Shown: positions 42,618-49,074 of the stretch, in pieces | Numbering within the stretch: position 1 is the first letter of the stretch | Layout: each line of letters starts with the position of its first letter | Source: an uncultured Porphyromonadaceae bacterium | GTDB lineage: Bacteria; Bacteroidota; Bacteroidia; Bacteroidales; Muribaculaceae | Assembly (NCBI GenBank): GCA_902495075.1 | Contig: CABUVO010000029.1 | Coordinates: 1 to 49,074 of the forward strand | Reading direction: 5' to 3' | DNA: 49,074 bases | Made by a program: the position numbers and the translations under genes | Notes under the pieces: model-generated | The model's input: the letters and a program-made list of their open reading frames with translations, nothing else | What the model was told of the DNA's origin: nothing | Database searches by the model: none

Positions 42618-44137
42618 GATTTCAAGTATTGGATAATGTTCGTTCTTAAATAATTCTCTGTTTCCGCCACTTCTTCATAGAAAGGTGTGTCTTCAATGAA
42701 TTTCGGGCAAATCTCGCGTATTGCATCGTATTGCTCGCGGGTCTTTGGCGACAGTTTGTCGGCGATTTGCAGACAGTCTGTTGCCTGGGCGAGGGCGATA
42801 TAGAGAATAGACATCACCTGATAAGCATTGTCGATCACCTTCCTGCATAAAAGCGCGGAGTTGGTGCCCATGCTTACGATGTCCTGGTTGTCGTTGTTGT
42901 TGGGGATGCTATGCACATAGTTTGGCATGGCGAGAGTCTGGCACTCGGCGGTGGTGGAGGTAGCGGTAAACTGGCAAGCCTGCATTCCGTAGTTGAGCCC
43001 GAGCACTCCGAGATTGAGGAAAGGAGGAAGGATGCCGTTGATGCGGTCGTGGAAAAGATAGTTGAGCTGGCGTTCAGCTGTCATGGCGAGTCGCACCATA
43101 GCTATTTTCACCTTGTCTTCTTCAAGAGAAATATAGTCGCCATGGAAGTTGCCGCCATGGTATATGTTTTTTGTAGTGTAATCTACGATGGGGTTGTCGC
43201 ATGCCGAGTTCAGTTCGTTCTGAAGCACCTCCGCTGTGTTTGAGAGCGTGTCGAAGATCGGTCCGTAGATCTGGGGTATGCAACGCAGTGAATAATAAGC
43301 CTGCACTTTATGCTCGAAATAGGTTTCCTTGTTCTTCGCGGGGTCGTAAAGCTCATGTTCACGCTTCTGCAGATGCTTGCTCCCTTCGCTGACTTCACGG
43401 AGCCAGCGGGCTATTACCTGCTGACCGGGCTGACGACGGCAGATGTTTTCCTCTACCGACATGTAATCGTCGAAAGAATCGGCTATTTCATTGATCCATG
43501 CCGATGCTATCACTCCATATTTCAAGAGATTCTCGGCATAATACTGGTTGACAACTGATATGCCGGTCATCACGGATGTGCCGTTGGTAACGGATAATCC
43601 TTCGCGCACAAAAATACCCATCGGAGTGAGCCCCTCTTCCTTCATGACGTCGGCAGTAGGTCTCCATTCCCCTTTGTAGTGCACTTTCCCCTCGCCGATA
43701 AGGCAGAGGGCGATGTGAGCGAGCTGCACGAGGTCGCCGCTGGCTCCAACACTTCCGTGCATGGGGATGAAAGGATATATTCCCCGGTTCACGAATTCCT
43801 GCAGGAGGGTGATGACCGAGGGATTGATGCCGGAGCGCGCCTGCAGGAAGGTGCCGATGCGGGCAATCATTGCTGATTTAACCTCAATGTCGGAGAGGGG
43901 AGCGCCGGCACCGGTGGCGTGGCTGCGTATGATGTTGTATTGAAGTTCCTTGAGGTGATTGTCGTCTACGCGCCATTGAGCCATAGGACCGAAGCCGGTG
44001 TTGATGCCGTAGATGACCTTGTCGGCTACAAATTCCTTAAGAAATTCGTGGCAATCCCTAATGTTGACCATCTCCTCAGCTGGAAGGGTCAAGGATTTGC
44101 CGGAGAACAGAATATCGTAAACAGATGACAGGTTCAT
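42614..44137 (-). CDS. MIO-type aromatic amino acid ammonia-lyase (TAL/HAL-like)
   Basis: 507 aa, at the usual HAL/TAL length. The MIO cofactor forms from Ala132-Ser133-Gly134 in MHGSVGASGDLVQL; the catalytic Tyr43 is in VIYGINTGFG. In a polyene cluster it should deaminate tyrosine (to 4-coumarate) or another aromatic amino acid to make the starter. The selectivity segment reads IIRSHATG (Ser72-His73), the pair seen in histidine ammonia-lyases, not the His-Leu of classical bacterial TALs, so the substrate cannot be fixed from sequence. It is the first gene of the operon, with a consensus -7 element upstream. Confidence 0.9.
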   Translation of the reverse strand: MNLSSVYDILFSGKSLTLPAEEMVNIRDCHEFLKEFVADKVIYGINTGFGPMAQWRVDDNHLKELQYNIIRSHATGAGAPLSDIEVKSAMIARIGTFLQARSGINPSVITLLQEFVNRGIYPFIPMHGSVGASGDLVQLAHIALCLIGEGKVHYKGEWRPTADVMKEEGLTPMGIFVREGLSVTNGTSVMTGISVVNQYYAENLLKYGVIASAWINEIADSFDDYMSVEENICRRQPGQQVIARWLREVSEGSKHLQKREHELYDPAKNKETYFEHKVQAYYSLRCIPQIYGPIFDTLSNTAEVLQNELNSACDNPIVDYTTKNIYHGGNFHGDYISLEEDKVKIAMVRLAMTAERQLNYLFHDRINGILPPFLNLGVLGLNYGMQACQFTATSTTAECQTLAMPNYVHSIPNNNDNQDIVSMGTNSALLCRKVIDNAYQVMSILYIALAQATDCLQIADKLSPKTREQYDAIREICPKFIEDTPFYEEVAETENYLRTNIIQYLKS

Positions 44138-44178
44138 GAGAAAACTATTAAACTGCGCTATGCGCTACATATATCCTA

Positions 44179-44186
44179 CAAAATTA
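44179..44186 (-). promoter_or_regulatory. -7 element of the aryl polyene operon
   Basis: On the minus strand this reads TAATTTTG, an exact match to TAnnTTTG, 41 bp upstream of the ammonia-lyase ATG. No exact -33 TTG is spaced at 19-21 bp. The 102-bp gap between two same-strand genes fits an operon start. Confidence 0.6.
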
Positions 44187-44239
44187 GCAAAATTTTTCCA
44201 ACTTAATGAATTATTGGTCGGATTTTACATAATTTTGGT

Positions 44240-45037
44240 CTAAAATGCAGTTGCGCGAGACTTGGAGAAGAGCCACGGCAGAAGAGTTGGGTAGTTGAAA
44301 GCCCATGGCCAGCATTCGTGTCCGACGCATGAAATCTCTGAATATTCCACATCGGCACCTGCATCTTTGAGTGCGCGATAGGCGGTGCGGCTGCTTATAA
44401 CCGGTATCTCGTCATCTTTTTCGCCGTGGAAGATATAAAATTTTACATTTTTTGCGTCTTTAAGTCTGTCGGGGTTCACGGCTCCGCAAATAGGCACGAC
44501 TGCTGCGAACCTCTCCGGATAACGGCATGCAAGATCGTATGCGGCAATTGCTCCCATCGACACTCCGATAAGATATACTCTGTCGGTATCGACGGGATTT
44601 TTCGTCACTATCGTATCCAAAAGATTCATCAGTGACTGTTCTGTTGGTGATTCTTCAGGGATTTCAGCTCCCGGCATGAATGTGCGTTCGTCAATTTTCC
44701 CTGTCCAAGTTCGCTCATTGCATTGTGGAAAGACCACGAATGCCTCAAAAATCTCTCTGTTTGCAGGGTTAGAGAAAATATTAGCACCGACAGAGAGCTG
44801 GCTCTCATTGTCATCTCCCCGTTCTCCCGATCCGTGAAGAAAAAGCACGAGAGGATATTTTTTTCCCTCTTTTATTTTTTCGGGGGAAAGCATGCGATAA
44901 GGCATCGAGACGGTGAAAGGGTCGCGGAAAACATGACGCGAGTAGTCGTCATTGATTCCTGGCGCGAGCATCTGAGCGTTCGCGCTACAAGGAAATAAGG
45001 CGCAAAGCGCCCAAAAGAGTATTGTCGGGAATTTCAT
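44240..45037 (-). CDS. Secreted alpha/beta hydrolase (phospholipase/carboxylesterase type)
   Basis: 265 aa. Signal peptide ~1-21 (LCALFPCSANA). Motifs: LFLHGSGERGDDNESQL (~65-81), nucleophile Ser160 in GVSMGAIAAYDLA, Asp near DDEIPV, His in VGHECWPWAF. Members are carboxylesterases or dienelactone-hydrolase-like. It lies upstream of the predicted operon promoter, so it may be a separate unit or read through. Third secreted esterase around the cluster. Confidence 0.85.
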   Translation of the reverse strand: MKFPTILFWALCALFPCSANAQMLAPGINDDYSRHVFRDPFTVSMPYRMLSPEKIKEGKKYPLVLFLHGSGERGDDNESQLSVGANIFSNPANREIFEAFVVFPQCNERTWTGKIDERTFMPGAEIPEESPTEQSLMNLLDTIVTKNPVDTDRVYLIGVSMGAIAAYDLACRYPERFAAVVPICGAVNPDRLKDAKNVKFYIFHGEKDDEIPVISSRTAYRALKDAGADVEYSEISCVGHECWPWAFNYPTLLPWLFSKSRATAF

Positions 45038-45091
45038 AGTGGATCTTGTTATGCGCAGCTTGTATTTATTATAAAATACAGTTACAGCTTC

Positions 45092-46342
45092 TTAACTTTT
45101 AACAAATGTGTGCTTTGCTTGGTTTTGAGTTGAATCTAACTTCAGCGATTTGAGGATTACGGAGTTGGCGCGGTCAACCACTGATGTATCGAGCGATGCC
45201 AGGTATATGCGTGTCGTGGATTCTGAGTCGTGTCCCATCCCTTCGCTTATCACGCTTATCGGTATTCCGTTGGTTTTAGCGGCGGATGCCCAGCTGTGAC
45301 GTGCCACATACATTGTCAAAGGAAGTTCCATTCCTGTCATACTTGCTATCTCTTTCAGGCAGCGGTTTATATTATAACTCATGTTTCGATAGGCGTATAT
45401 TTCGCCGGCGCCTTCGCGGCGTATCAGAGGGAGGAGGTAGCATGTCTGGTTCTCAGGATATTTGTTGAGGATCCGTTGCATTTCATCAGTCCATTTGATA
45501 TGGAGCTGCTGTCCTGTTTTTCTGCGGCGGTAAGATATATAGCCGTTCCGGAGATCCGTCTTGCGGAGAAAAGCCATATCCACAAAACTCATCCCGCGCA
45601 GAAAGAAACTCATCAGAAACATGTCGCGGGCAAAATCGAGGCGCGGAGAATGGTGCAGGTCCAACGTGTATATTTTACGGATCGACGAGAGATGCACAGC
45701 TCTTTTTGTGGTCTTGTCAATGCCCGTGTATACGTGTTTGAACGGGGATTTGTTGTCGATGATGTTTTCTTCCACTGCCCGGTTGTAGGTGGCTCGCAAT
45801 ATTCTCATGTAAAAAGATATTGTATTGGGCGTAAGTCCGTGATGTCTGAGCCATCCTTCGTATCCCTCGATGAGTTCCCGGGTGATGTTGTCGAGGCGGA
45901 TGCTATTGCGCCCATAATATTTTTTGAAGCTGTTGAGGGTGGCTCGGTAGGTTTCGGAAGTGCGGATTTTGCCGTTTTGATGGAGTTGGGAAATAATGTT
46001 TTCCATGTAATTGTTCAGTGTGTATTCGCTTGTGTATTTTTCAAATTTGGCAGCAATGTCCCGGCAGGTAAAAGAAATGTTGTCAGCCTCCAGATTGTGA
46101 ATGATCTTTCTGAATAAATCCATATCCGTTTGAATCTTTTCTCGCAATGTCAGAATGTGGTTTCGCCGGGGGTTTAGTTTATTCATTACTACCGTTTGAG
46201 CTTTTGCATTCCATTCATCGGTAAAGACGCGGTAATGTGTACGCATAACTTTTATTTTTTTGCCGTGGGAGAGCTGGTAATAGATTTCGCCCTCAGTTCC
46301 GTCACCTGAAGGACGAAATCTGACTTTTATTGTAGTAGTCAT
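45092..46342 (-). CDS. Second tyrosine recombinase, paralog of the first
   Basis: 416 aa. Aligns end to end with the protein at 12841-14043 (KVRFRPS, SEFTxxNxMENIIxxLxQNGKIRTSETY, SFxLRGMSF; in this one FFLRGMSFVDMAFLRKTDLRNGY, quoted in part). Catalytic signs: LRGMSF Arg, RRRKTGQQ Lys, MYVARHSWAS, and GHDSESTTRIY with the Tyr nucleophile. The same His-to-Tyr change in the HxxR box is present. It may be a promoter invertase or an element integrase; unlike the first, no 18-bp type inverted repeat was seen beside it, only the shorter repeat at 46361-46393. Confidence 0.9.
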   Translation of the reverse strand: MTTTIKVRFRPSGDGTEGEIYYQLSHGKKIKVMRTHYRVFTDEWNAKAQTVVMNKLNPRRNHILTLREKIQTDMDLFRKIIHNLEADNISFTCRDIAAKFEKYTSEYTLNNYMENIISQLHQNGKIRTSETYRATLNSFKKYYGRNSIRLDNITRELIEGYEGWLRHHGLTPNTISFYMRILRATYNRAVEENIIDNKSPFKHVYTGIDKTTKRAVHLSSIRKIYTLDLHHSPRLDFARDMFLMSFFLRGMSFVDMAFLRKTDLRNGYISYRRRKTGQQLHIKWTDEMQRILNKYPENQTCYLLPLIRREGAGEIYAYRNMSYNINRCLKEIASMTGMELPLTMYVARHSWASAAKTNGIPISVISEGMGHDSESTTRIYLASLDTSVVDRANSVILKSLKLDSTQNQAKHTFVKS

Positions 46343-46360
46343 ATCAAATAATTTTTTTTG

Positions 46361-46393
46361 CGTAAATTTACTTTTTGCAATTAGAAATTTACG
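46361..46393. repeat. 9-bp inverted repeat in divergent promoter region
   Basis: CGTAAATTT (46361-46369) and AAATTTACG (46385-46393) flank 15 bp. It sits between the divergent recombinase (start 46342) and membrane protein (start 46444) genes. An operator for a DNA-binding protein is plausible; recombination is also possible. Confidence 0.5.
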
Positions 46394-46443
46394 AATTGTG
46401 ACTGATTCGCCGGAAGGTTTTCGTTATTTTACATATCCATATA

Positions 46444-48000
46444 ATGAATATTGATAAAACTTACCGATACATGAGACATTTTTATACCAGGCTTTGCGGG
46501 ATATTATTCCTGGTGTCGCTCGGATTGCTGATTGCTGATATCTGCACTATCAACAATCAACTGAAAACGGGCGGACAGATGATCGCGTTGGATTCGAAGC
46601 AGAAACTGCCGGTAGTTATAAACGGCGACACTACTTTCGTGAATCTTACCAAAGGAGATAGTCTCCGCATCCTTGGTTTTACGAGACTCACCACTCATCA
46701 GGATGTATTGGTAGAGACGCAGCGCGGCGACCGCGGTGAACTCGATGCGTCGCAGTTGCCCGTCCGGCAGCTCGTAGTTAAAGGCGACAACAAAGGTGAC
46801 ACGATTGTCAGTCTTGTCCCCCAATATCTTGGCAAATCCCATTACGCGCATAAATACAAGGCGCGCAGCGCCAAGGGTGAAGAGCTTGAATTGAAGGGAG
46901 AGGACTTTGCCCCTATTTGTGAAGGATGGGAAGACTACAACCTTCTCAACAATGCCTCCACTTCGATAACAACGCAGAAAACGTTGGAAAAATGCAAGGG
47001 AAAGACACTTGAAGAGATTGAGAAGAAATTCGGCATGGCATACGATGTGATTGTCAACGCAGATGGCAGCAAAGAAGCTGGATTCCGCATATACGCATAT
47101 GGATCCGACGGAAAGATTTACACACCGGCAGTTGCATTCGACAGTCAGGGACACGCCGTCGGTTTTTCGTATGATTTGTTGAAATCGAAAGCGAAAAACA
47201 GCTGGTTGCTCGGCAATCCTCTTGCCGATGGGGTGATATCAATGCCGCTGATCCGTTTGCTTACGAAAAGTGACTCGTATGGCACTCCAAGCCACACCGG
47301 CAACGCTACCCCATGGTATATGTATATGCTGCTTGTGGTGGGACTGCTGGCGCTCGCCGTGTGGTATCTGCTCGTTCCCTCCTTGCCGACTCTCCTTATG
47401 GGATGGCTGATAGCGTATCCGATAGTGTTCAAGCCACTGAGCAACCGGATGCTGAAGCTCATAATGATGACGGCTACGGTGCTGTGCACCGGGATATGGA
47501 TGGTGGCATTGATGGGATGGGGAATGCACTGGTTCTTCACGCTGCTTGTGATTCCCGTAAGTTACTACTTCCTTCGCTGGGCAACGGAATATCTTGATGA
47601 CTATGTGCCACATCAGCGCTGCCCGCAATGCAAGCATATCGAAAGTATCTATTTTGATCATGATGAGGTCACTGACACCAAATATATGAAGGGCTCCGAC
47701 ATTAAGCGCGACAAACTTCTCTCTACCCATGACGAGCGTTACCAGACATGGACGCAGGTTACTGAAAAATGGAGTGATGGATCTACAAGGAGCTATCGGG
47801 AGAATGTGCGTAACCACAAGCGGCGTCATGATGCTTACCGTTATATCGATTTTGAAGTGACATACTTTGTAACGTTCTATCTCAACCACTTCTATTGCAA
47901 GAAATGCAAATATCATGAGACCAGCACAAGCACCACACAGGAAGAGGTGGACCGCAAGGTCGTGGGCTCCCACAGCGGCACGGAGTCATACGAAGTTTAA
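46444..48000 (+). CDS. Unknown membrane protein with two CxxC zinc-ribbon-like pairs
   Basis: 518 aa. TM helix 1 at ~17-35 (LCGILFLVSLGLLIADICTI), a large extracytoplasmic/soluble domain (~40-285) with a beta-rich part (LPVVINGDTTFVNLTKGDSLRI) and a helical part (ITTQKTLEKCKGKTLEEIEKKFG; quoted in part), then four TMs (~294-385). The C-terminal ~130 residues are soluble and hold CPQC (~399-402) and CKKC (~486-489), spaced by ~85 residues, a likely zinc ribbon. I do not recognise the family. It is the only plus-strand gene between the second recombinase and the right edge. Confidence 0.8.
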   Translation: MNIDKTYRYMRHFYTRLCGILFLVSLGLLIADICTINNQLKTGGQMIALDSKQKLPVVINGDTTFVNLTKGDSLRILGFTRLTTHQDVLVETQRGDRGELDASQLPVRQLVVKGDNKGDTIVSLVPQYLGKSHYAHKYKARSAKGEELELKGEDFAPICEGWEDYNLLNNASTSITTQKTLEKCKGKTLEEIEKKFGMAYDVIVNADGSKEAGFRIYAYGSDGKIYTPAVAFDSQGHAVGFSYDLLKSKAKNSWLLGNPLADGVISMPLIRLLTKSDSYGTPSHTGNATPWYMYMLLVVGLLALAVWYLLVPSLPTLLMGWLIAYPIVFKPLSNRMLKLIMMTATVLCTGIWMVALMGWGMHWFFTLLVIPVSYYFLRWATEYLDDYVPHQRCPQCKHIESIYFDHDEVTDTKYMKGSDIKRDKLLSTHDERYQTWTQVTEKWSDGSTRSYRENVRNHKRRHDAYRYIDFEVTYFVTFYLNHFYCKKCKYHETSTSTTQEEVDRKVVGSHSGTESYEV

Positions 48001-48067
48001 CCGCTGGTAATTGCCATCTTTATCACTGCCGTATATATATACCTTTTGCTTTCATGCCTAATTGGCA

Positions 48068-48355
48068 TCAGGGCTTATCTGTGTGTTGGCGGAAATAGTC
48101 GCGATGTACGCGATACACAAGGACTGCAACCATTATTACGAATGCTATTGCGCATAATCCCACGCATCCTCTCAGAAAGAGGGTTATCCCCACGGATATG
48201 TAATCCATGCAGAATGCCAGAATAAGCATGAGGATAATCGCTACGCTGATCACGCCTAAGGCTGCATATTTCAGCTTTAGGTTGGCATTGGCTTTATATA
48301 ACTTCTCGATTTCGTTACGTCTCTGATCCTTATAATTTTCCAGGTTCCTTTGCAT
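48068..48355 (-). CDS. Small two-TM membrane protein, unknown
   Basis: 95 aa. A charged N-terminal amphipathic part (ENYKDQRRNEIEKLYKANAN, coiled-coil prone) precedes two TM helices (~31-50 and ~57-80), ending in RVHRDYFRQHTDKP. Convergent with the 518-aa gene across a 67-bp gap that contains a weak hairpin (ATGCC TAATT GGCAT). Function unknown. Confidence 0.7.
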   Translation of the reverse strand: MQRNLENYKDQRRNEIEKLYKANANLKLKYAALGVISVAIILMLILAFCMDYISVGITLFLRGCVGLCAIAFVIMVAVLVYRVHRDYFRQHTDKP

Positions 48356-48651
48356 ATTACAGTGGTATTTGTCAGTATTTTAACGCTCCAGTCATCATTA
48401 TTGTTGTTTCATTACGAAGAACCTAATTTAAGTTTCGCAAGCTTCAACTTAAAGTTTAAGAGTTTAGAAGTTAAGGAGTTTATCCGATGCGAATATGACT
48501 GTGTTTTCTTTTTTTCGCATCAAACGAATAAACTCATAAACTGCGTGCTGCGCGATTAAACTTATAAACTTCAACTTTTCGCTCGCGAAAGTTGAATTAT
48601 TAACTATAGTGTTCAGTTACATGTTCCCAATTTTACCCTATAAATCCACGT

Positions 48652-48672
48652 TTATCGAACCGAGTTCGATAA
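48652..48672. repeat. Perfect 9-bp palindrome with 3-bp centre
   Basis: TTATCGAAC CGA GTTCGATAA. The geometry (arms around a 3-bp core) is like the recombinase sites at 12504 and 12709, but the sequence differs. Could be an operator. Confidence 0.5.
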
Positions 48673-48714
48673 GGTAAGAGGTAAAAGGGAATAGGTAAAA
48701 AGTAAGGAGACTAT

Positions 48715-48856
48715 CTCTGAGACCACCTTCAGTAAAGCACAGTAGTCAGAGTCGATTTCGCGACAACCCTCGAAGAGAGGGTGATTGGTTATAACCCCAT
48801 ATTGGTTAAGCACTTATGAAATAATGCTTAACCGGTATGGGGTGACATAAGTCGCG
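48715..48856 (+). ncRNA. Candidate structured RNA upstream of the last gene
   Basis: Several nested stems: CTCTGA/TCAGAG (48715-48720 with 48746-48751); CGCGAC (48759-48764) with GTCGCG (48851-48856) closing two hairpins, ACCCTC/GAGGGT (48766-48771 with 48777-48782) and an 18-bp stem CCCCATATTGGTTAAGCA (48795-48812) with 48825-48842 (two G-U pairs). I could not match it to a known riboswitch or RNA family. No U-run follows the long stem. Confidence 0.35.
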
Positions 48857-48987
48857 TCGCTGCGGCCTGGGAGAGGTCGATTAATAAACTTTGCGCGGTA
48901 CTATTCGACATCTCCGATGCCGTCTGACGCGAAGAGGTCCAACCCCACGCCGACCGGTTCGTTCGTACAACCGTCCGCGATGGCGTA

Positions 48988-49018
48988 TTGCACCGAAGCG
49001 ACTATATTTCTAACTTTG
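48988..49018 (+). promoter_or_regulatory. Promoter of the right-edge gene
   Basis: TTG at 48988-48990, 20 bp spacer, then TAACTTTG at 49011-49018, an exact consensus Bacteroidales promoter. The start codon follows only 8 bp after the -7 element, so the transcript would have a very short or no leader. Confidence 0.75.
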
Positions 49019-49026
49019 CACTTATT

Positions 49027-49074
49027 ATGGAACAGTTAGAACTATATGGCAGCGTGTTTTTCAGATACATGGAG
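49027..49074 (+). CDS. Start of a gene running off the right edge
   Basis: ATG at 49027 opens a frame MEQLELYGSVFFRYME that stays open to the window end. The perfect promoter just upstream supports it. Too short to assign a family. Confidence 0.5.
   Translation, partial: MEQLELYGSVFFRYME

Larger units (their letters stand above)
48356..49026. other. Non-coding stretch rich in inverted repeats
   Basis: No convincing gene in 671 bp. It holds purine/AT heptamer-like repeats (AACTTAAAGTTTAAG area 48440-48485), a loose inverted repeat GAGTTTAT/ATAAACTC around GATGCGAA/TTCGCATC (48475-48535), a hairpin TTCAACTTTTCGC/GCGAAAGTTGAA (48570-48596), a 9-bp palindrome (48652-48672), a stretch like AGGTAAAAGGGA (48670-48705), and a possible structured RNA (48715-48856). 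Confidence 0.7.

Noticed and set aside
18168..44137. Full flexirubin cluster
   Set aside because: No DarA/DarB-type dialkylresorcinol genes are in the window; the gene set fits an aryl polyene alone.
45230..46117. 295-codon open frame antisense to the second recombinase
   Set aside because: Opposite strand of a clear tyrosine recombinase; many Cys/His/Phe residues with no coherent domain.
48715..48730. TPP riboswitch, suggested by CTCTGAGACC
   Set aside because: Only the CTGAGA string matches; the rest of the conserved core is missing.

Overview
The window looks like a chromosomal segment from a gut-type Bacteroidales bacterium, with Muribaculaceae-like genomes the closest fit by my reading. 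The evidence is: perfect or near-perfect TAnnTTTG promoter elements, type IX secretion (T9SS) C-terminal sorting domains, BspA-like leucine-rich surface proteins, Bacteroidales-type tyrosine recombinases, and an aryl-polyene-type pigment cluster of Bacteroidetes gene content. No rRNA, tRNA or CRISPR array was found.

Layout. (1) Positions 1-12457, minus strand: a three-gene surface-protein operon (1096 aa BspA-like protein, 2600 aa multidomain giant, and a repeat-rich protein that runs off the left edge). Upstream, 12504-12726 is a 223-bp segment bounded by a perfect 18-bp inverted repeat. It carries one consensus promoter -7 element that points away from the operon, next to a tyrosine recombinase gene (12841-14043). 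I read this as a candidate invertible promoter in the OFF orientation. (2) Positions 14241-18123, plus strand: a methionine-branch operon, metY-metX-hom. It is preceded by a promoter, an 18-codon leader ORF with six Met codons, and a 19-bp-stem hairpin, a layout typical of translation-coupled transcription attenuation. (3) Positions 18168-44137, minus strand: a ~26-kb run of about 25 genes for an aryl polyene-like lipid. The likely chemistry starts with an aromatic amino-acid ammonia-lyase and a PaaK-like ligase that supply and load the aryl starter. Two ACPs, three ketosynthases (with two degenerate KS-like domains), one ketoreductase and two hotdog dehydratases would extend the polyene. A thioesterase, an O-methyltransferase, an LpxL-like acyltransferase, a GT2-acyltransferase fusion and a CrtI-like FAD enzyme would tailor it. 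A LolA-like carrier, an SMR/EamA-like protein, an MMPL transporter and two small beta-barrels would deliver it to the outer membrane. No DarA/DarB-type resorcinol genes are seen, so it is not a full flexirubin cluster. (4) Positions 44240-49074: a secreted esterase, a second recombinase paralogous to the first, an unknown membrane protein with two CxxC pairs, a small membrane protein, a 670-bp non-coding stretch rich in inverted repeats, and a promoter plus the first codons of a gene at the right edge.

A notable overlay is a set of short dispersed repeats in the pigment operon: heptamer-based TTAGGAA elements, TTTAGGY hairpins and others. They sit at gene junctions, supply stop codons, and in one case form the in-frame linker that fuses two ketosynthase genes.
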